Positions 60,203-64,000 of a stretch of DNA of 64,000 bases are shown here, piece by piece. Position 1 is the stretch's first letter. Every line of letters begins with the position of its first letter. Both the position numbers and the translations under genes were made by a program. The stretch lies in NCBI GenBank assembly GCA_036785705.1, contig JAWUZG010000028.1, positions 1,054,001 through 1,118,000 on the forward strand, given 5' to 3'. The notes below the pieces were generated by a model. It saw nothing but the letters and a program-made list of their open reading frames with translations. It was not told the DNA's origin and searched no databases. The stretch is from Acanthornis magna. Taxonomy: Eukaryota; Chordata; Aves; Passeriformes; Acanthizidae.

Positions 60203-60375
60203 CTTCTTTGTTCTCTTTTTAAAGCGGTTTGACATTTGCTTCTCTGTACTTTATGATCCTCTAAAAGCCCCAAATCCTTTTTGTAGAAGAGCTGCATAAT
60301 CAGTTGCTTCTTATCTCTTATGCAGTTGATTATTCTGTGGGGTTTGTACTTGTGCTCTGCATCACTTTCCTTACA
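59800..60375 (-). mobile_element. Ancient CR1-type LINE relic
   Basis: The plus strand shows the complement of an old CR1-superfamily element in the correct block order. CTTCAAACTGAGATGAGCCC then CCCATAGGTCACATTTTTTAG (59967-60024) recalls 'cttcagactaaataagccc...cataggtcatgttttctag'. TTGAACTGTGATGCTCAAAG (about 60070) recalls 'ttgaattgtggtgcccagaa'. GCATAATCAGTTGCTTC and GTTGATTATTCTGTGG with TTTGTACTTGTGCTCTGCATC (60293-60362) recalls the segment further along. Divergence is high, and a (TTTG)n tract has expanded inside. It is coding-dead. Confidence 0.6.
60174..60203. repeat. (TTTG)n microsatellite
   Basis: A T-run followed by about four TTTG/GTTT tetranucleotide units lies inside the ancient CR1 relic. 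It is a candidate length polymorphism. Confidence 0.85.
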
Positions 60376-61591
60376 GACTGCTTCTCCAAGGGGACAGTCT
60401 TATAAATTCACACTGAAAGGTGGAGCATACTTAGTTTATAGATAGGTTAACCATATTCACCGTAATTCTGGCTGGTTTAGCGTCCAGGGAGAGTGTGACT
60501 GTATCTGCAAAAGATTTGGAAATTAACACATAGTTGTTCTTTTCCTTGAGCATCTTTTCTCCCAGTCATGGGTGGTACATGTACCTGCTTCTATGTGTTA
60601 TCCTGGAGCCACTTCGGAACAGAGCAAAATTCAAATCTAAAAAAATGAGGGAGAATATAGCTCATTGAAACGCTTCTTTTCTGGAAGAGTCTTATGGAAA
60701 CATTCAGAATTTGATGTCCTGGTATTTTCTGAGGCTGAACTCTCAGGCTGTCGCGTTTCCCACCAGCTCTAGATCAGAGCTGAGTTACAGCAGGGCTCCT
60801 TTCACATCCCAAGTTATATAGGAGATTTAGGAACTTCATGCTGTCTCTTTGTATGAGCCTGAAGATATTAACTACTGATAATTAGTAACTAATGGAAAGT
60901 AATACATGACTAATATGGGGAAATAATTTAGGTCCTACTTATGTTCTTCTGCAAGGAACAGCACTTGTACTTTCATGGTTGCTATTATCACAGTGTGAGT
61001 TCTGACAGAATAACAGAGCTGGGAGTATAGATCAATTTGCAACAATAATAAAAAAAATTAAATCTGGGGGAAACTAATTCAGTGATTGAAGTATCCCAAA
61101 CAAATTAATGGAAATGCAGTATTGTTCATTCAATGACTAAACCAAGTTGATGCTGTACAAGTCAAGTGTCACAGTTGTCACTGTCTGCAACTTCTAGTAG
61201 GATAAAACCCCTACAAATAAAGTGAGTCTTCTGCAATCTGCACAATCTGTTTCTGTCTGAATTTTCACTTGGTTGTGTCCCCTTTCTTGGATGTGGTTCT
61301 GTGCTCTGATGTGCAGCAGCTGCCCCGAGCTGGTGTTTTCAGCCAGTACAAATCTCTTCTCTGAGCTCACAGGGTGCTCTGTGCTGTCTGCTGGCGAAGA
61401 GTGGATTCAAATTGAGTTACTGCAGCTCTCGCTCAGGCGCCAATTAAGAGTGATCCTAAAATGTGTTGTGGTGCAAAGCCTCAGAAACCTGACAGCTGTG
61501 TTATGAAAAGCAGGAAGATTAGCTTTTTCCCCTAAATCACTGAGAAATCCCCAGTGACACAGTATTTGTGAACAATGAAGATAAATAATAC
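60376..61591. other. Unique non-coding DNA, nothing recognised
   Basis: No gene or repeat family is recognised. A short A-run occurs near 61049. Confidence 0.5.
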
Positions 61592-62095
61592 ATGGGTTTT
61601 TTACACATATGTTTTAAAATATACAAACAGTTTAGGAGCTGGAGTTACATCTCTAAAATCCCTGTGAACTCTGCTTTATTTCTTCCCATTTCACTAACAT
61701 ATATCTTGTCTTGGGGAACTATTTGCAAGCCCAAGCAGGGGATTTCAAGCCTATGTGAGCACCTCCTGCCCATATCACAGTGGATCAATCAATACCACAG
61801 CAGTGTGATAATGCTCTGCATCAAAAATTCTGCAGAAACCTTATCAAGACCTACCAGGGAACAAAATCATAGGGTGTTATTTTGGGTGCAAAGGCCGGCC
61901 ACACGCTTTGAGAGTGAGGTTGTTAATCTCAGCGCTGTCAAAAAGTGTGGTACCTGGGGAAGAAATAAAAAAATAGTATCAGCTTGCTTTTGTTTTTATA
62001 TTTGTGGCTGTGCAATGCAGTATTTCCTTTTCTTATTCTTGCTTCTCCAACAGATTTCCCACCACTGTGATGTAATAGGTCAAGATAATAACTGA
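61592..62095 (+). other. Unrecognised 167-codon ATG open frame
   Basis: This frame opens with a true ATG in a weak context (T at -3, G at +4) and runs 167 codons. The C-terminal part is hydrophobic and Phe/Leu-rich, reflecting the T-rich DNA at 61985-62050. There is no signal peptide, domain or splice context that I can identify. Chance is the likeliest explanation. Confidence 0.12.
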
Positions 62096-62469
62096 TAGTG
62101 CTACTTGGTTTGATAAGAAGTTGGCATATATTTCTTTTTTTCCCCCTTTCTGTATATTTTTGCGTGTCTGCCCATTTGTGGTATCCATATTATGCAGATT
62201 ATCCTGCAGGACTTGGCTCCCAAGGCAGAAGGACAACACTGTTATGGAATATTCATATCAGTTATGTACATTTTGAAGCTGACTCTCCAGCTTCTCGTTG
62301 TGATGCAGCCACTTCTTCCCTGAAAAGCAGCTCCAAAGTGCCTACTACAAATGCAAATAGCTGTAAGAGCATGCAAGGCAATGCACTCTCTGGCACTGTG
62401 GCACTAAAACGTTGAGGGGGAGGAAGCAAAATTGTAATTTAACCCACAAAGCATGGCTTGCTCTTGCTT
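62096..62469. other. Unique non-coding DNA, nothing recognised
   Basis: Short stretch with no recognisable feature. Confidence 0.45.
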
Positions 62470-62720
62470 CTATTTAAGATATAATCGTAATCTCTTCCAA
62501 AGCCACTCTCATTAATCTCACAGCATTTACGCTAATCACAGCCATTCATGCAATTCGTGTAGAAATCAAGAACCTATGATGTCTCTTTTCACAGCATCAT
62601 TTTGATGGGTAATTAAAAGCTAATCAAGTGGTCTCCCAGAGTTCTGGGCCATCATTTACCACTGTAGCCAGCATGATGGATTAAAGCAGTAATTCAGCCT
62701 GAAAAGACAGAATCCATGTT
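62470..62720. promoter_or_regulatory. Best candidate conserved enhancer-like element
   Basis: A dense, non-repetitive block of transcription-factor cores: ATTAATCTCA (62511-62520), GCTAATCACAGCC (62531-62543), TAATTA (62610-62615), CTAATCAAGTGG with an NKX2-type TCAAGTG (62624-62630), and GGATTA (OTX/PITX core, 62678-62683). It lacks open frames and simple repeats. The combination of homeodomain, NKX2-like and OTX-like cores strongly recalls developmental enhancers. Conservation and activity are inferred. Confidence 0.32.
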
Positions 62721-64000
62721 ATTTTTCCTCATTTTAATTCAAATGGTAGAATTTCACCCTTTTGGTAAGATAGATGAAGCCATTTCAGAATATTGTATGT
62801 TCGTGGGTAGATTTAGAAGAGGAGGATTTAATAATAAGGCACAGGAAAAAGAGAAAGAGGTTGTTGACAGAGCAATAAAATACAGACAGCACAGCAAGGT
62901 GGGCAAACCAGCAATCTTGGAGCTCAATTCCTTTTGAACACAAGGTGCAGTTTGGTGCAGTTCAGAATGTGAATCCTCGTGGATCCTCCAAGAGCTTTGT
63001 TGAGTTTTTTTCTGACAATGTTCCAGTATATCTTCTCTCTCTCCACCTTCTAAATTCCTACTTTCTATTTCCTACTTTCTTTCCTTTGGGAATATCTTCC
63101 TCATTTGGAAAGCAAGAGGCCAAAGCTCAGAGACTTCGGGCTAGCTGGTGTAAATCACTAAAGCTCCTCTGGAGATTTGGTTGACCATTAATCTGCTCTG
63201 TGATGTGTCTGTGAATTGTAAAACTCTCTGGGTTGATGGGGACACACATGAAGGTTTGCAATAATTATTCTCTTGACTCAGTATTAATTTTGTACTCTGG
63301 ACTGTTCTCTATTAACACAATCAGAAACACAGAGCTATACCCCTGAGGCACTCACATTCAAGAGTCTTCTCCATATGGTGAAAACCACACAGTGTAGATC
63401 AATCATGGGAAAAGCAATTTTTAAAGAATGCAAGTCTCTTGAAGGCCTTTGTGAAGTGCAGTCTCTGACAAGAACATGTCTTTGCTGTGTCTCCTTAAAC
63501 CCCTGTTGTTGGGCTGCTTGTGTCAGTGAAGGAAAAACCATTCTCTTCTCCTCAGCAAACCGTCAGACTGTGTCAGTAAAAATGATGCACAGCACTGACA
63601 AGTTCATGGTGGTATCAGTGCTTGCTTTCAGTAAGCGCTGTGACCTTGCATTTCACTCTACAACGTTTGTCATTAGTGATAATTAGATGTGCTCTGCGTC
63701 CCAGAGCTTCTGTTTTTACCCAACTTTTTCTCTTCATTCTCCTTTGCTGCTTAATTTTCTGGGGTTCTTCCTAGAAAAGATTGCACCAGACCTACATGGT
63801 CATTTATACTCAAGCTCTTACTTCCACTTGATGAAAAATAGGAAGCACATGGTTAGCTTAGATTAGACTGAGAATGATCAACTGTTAAACAGCTCCTAGA
63901 TTGCTGTAGATCAGTGCAGAGGTTTCTTGCTCAGTGCTGTCTCTGAGAGTGGGAAACGGGTGAGGCAAGAAACGTGGAGTGGTATTTCCCAGCACATTTT
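62721..64000. other. Unique non-coding DNA, nothing recognised
   Basis: Open frames of 68-103 codons overlap on both strands near 63335-63686 and match nothing known. No repeat family is recognised up to the window end. Confidence 0.5.

Noticed and set aside
1..64000. CRISPR arrays, operons, phage or insertion sequences
   Set aside because: No regularly spaced direct repeats, no tightly packed long same-strand genes and no transposase frames occur. The CR1 LINEs and LTR mark the DNA as vertebrate.

Overview
The window looks like vertebrate, and specifically avian, nuclear DNA from a gene-poor region, either intergenic or deep intronic. It is AT-rich, CpG-poor and full of stop codons in all six frames. 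Its only clear gene-scale structures are retroelement relics. The bird assignment rests on several CR1 LINE copies whose 3' ends carry the short ATTCTATG-type terminal repeat and the GGTTGGAAGGGACC-type tail (or its complement), together with an avian-style ERV solo LTR. I cannot name the species. No protein-coding gene, rRNA, tRNA, CRISPR array or operon can be supported. Most open frames are under 110 codons and overlap in several frames, as expected by chance.

Layout: 1-18.6 kb is mostly unique DNA with small tandem duplications, T-rich and A/T tracts, two stretches that look like conserved non-coding elements (6.2 kb and 9.1 kb), and one open segment with an acceptor-like upstream boundary (9.84 kb). 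At 18,627-19,064 lies a structurally complete solo LTR on the minus strand with a 4-bp ATAT target duplication, followed by a short CR1 3' terminus. Two minus-strand CR1 copies follow (21.7-22.2 and 22.9-23.1 kb), then unique DNA with an open segment ending in a donor-like site (26.3-26.5 kb), an (AAT)9 microsatellite, and a 1.3-kb ancient plus-strand CR1 with a degraded reverse-transcriptase region (27.6-28.9 kb). From 29 to 46 kb there is unique DNA with several homeobox-motif-rich candidate enhancers, a plus-strand CR1 (35.1 kb), a minus-strand CR1 (41.4 kb), a MIR-like SINE core (42.6 kb) and a few longer but unrecognised open frames. From 46 to 64 kb there is more unique DNA, a CTCF-like motif (58.55 kb), an ancient minus-strand CR1 with an internal (TTTG)n tract (59.8-60.4 kb) and the best enhancer-like block (62.5-62.7 kb).

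There are no genes here to work together. If the window has a function, it is probably cis-regulatory. The conserved-element calls are inferred from motif density and sequence texture only and need cross-species alignment. I found no convincing new biological system. The items most worth checking are the enhancer-like blocks, the two exon-like open segments and the family identity of the solo LTR.
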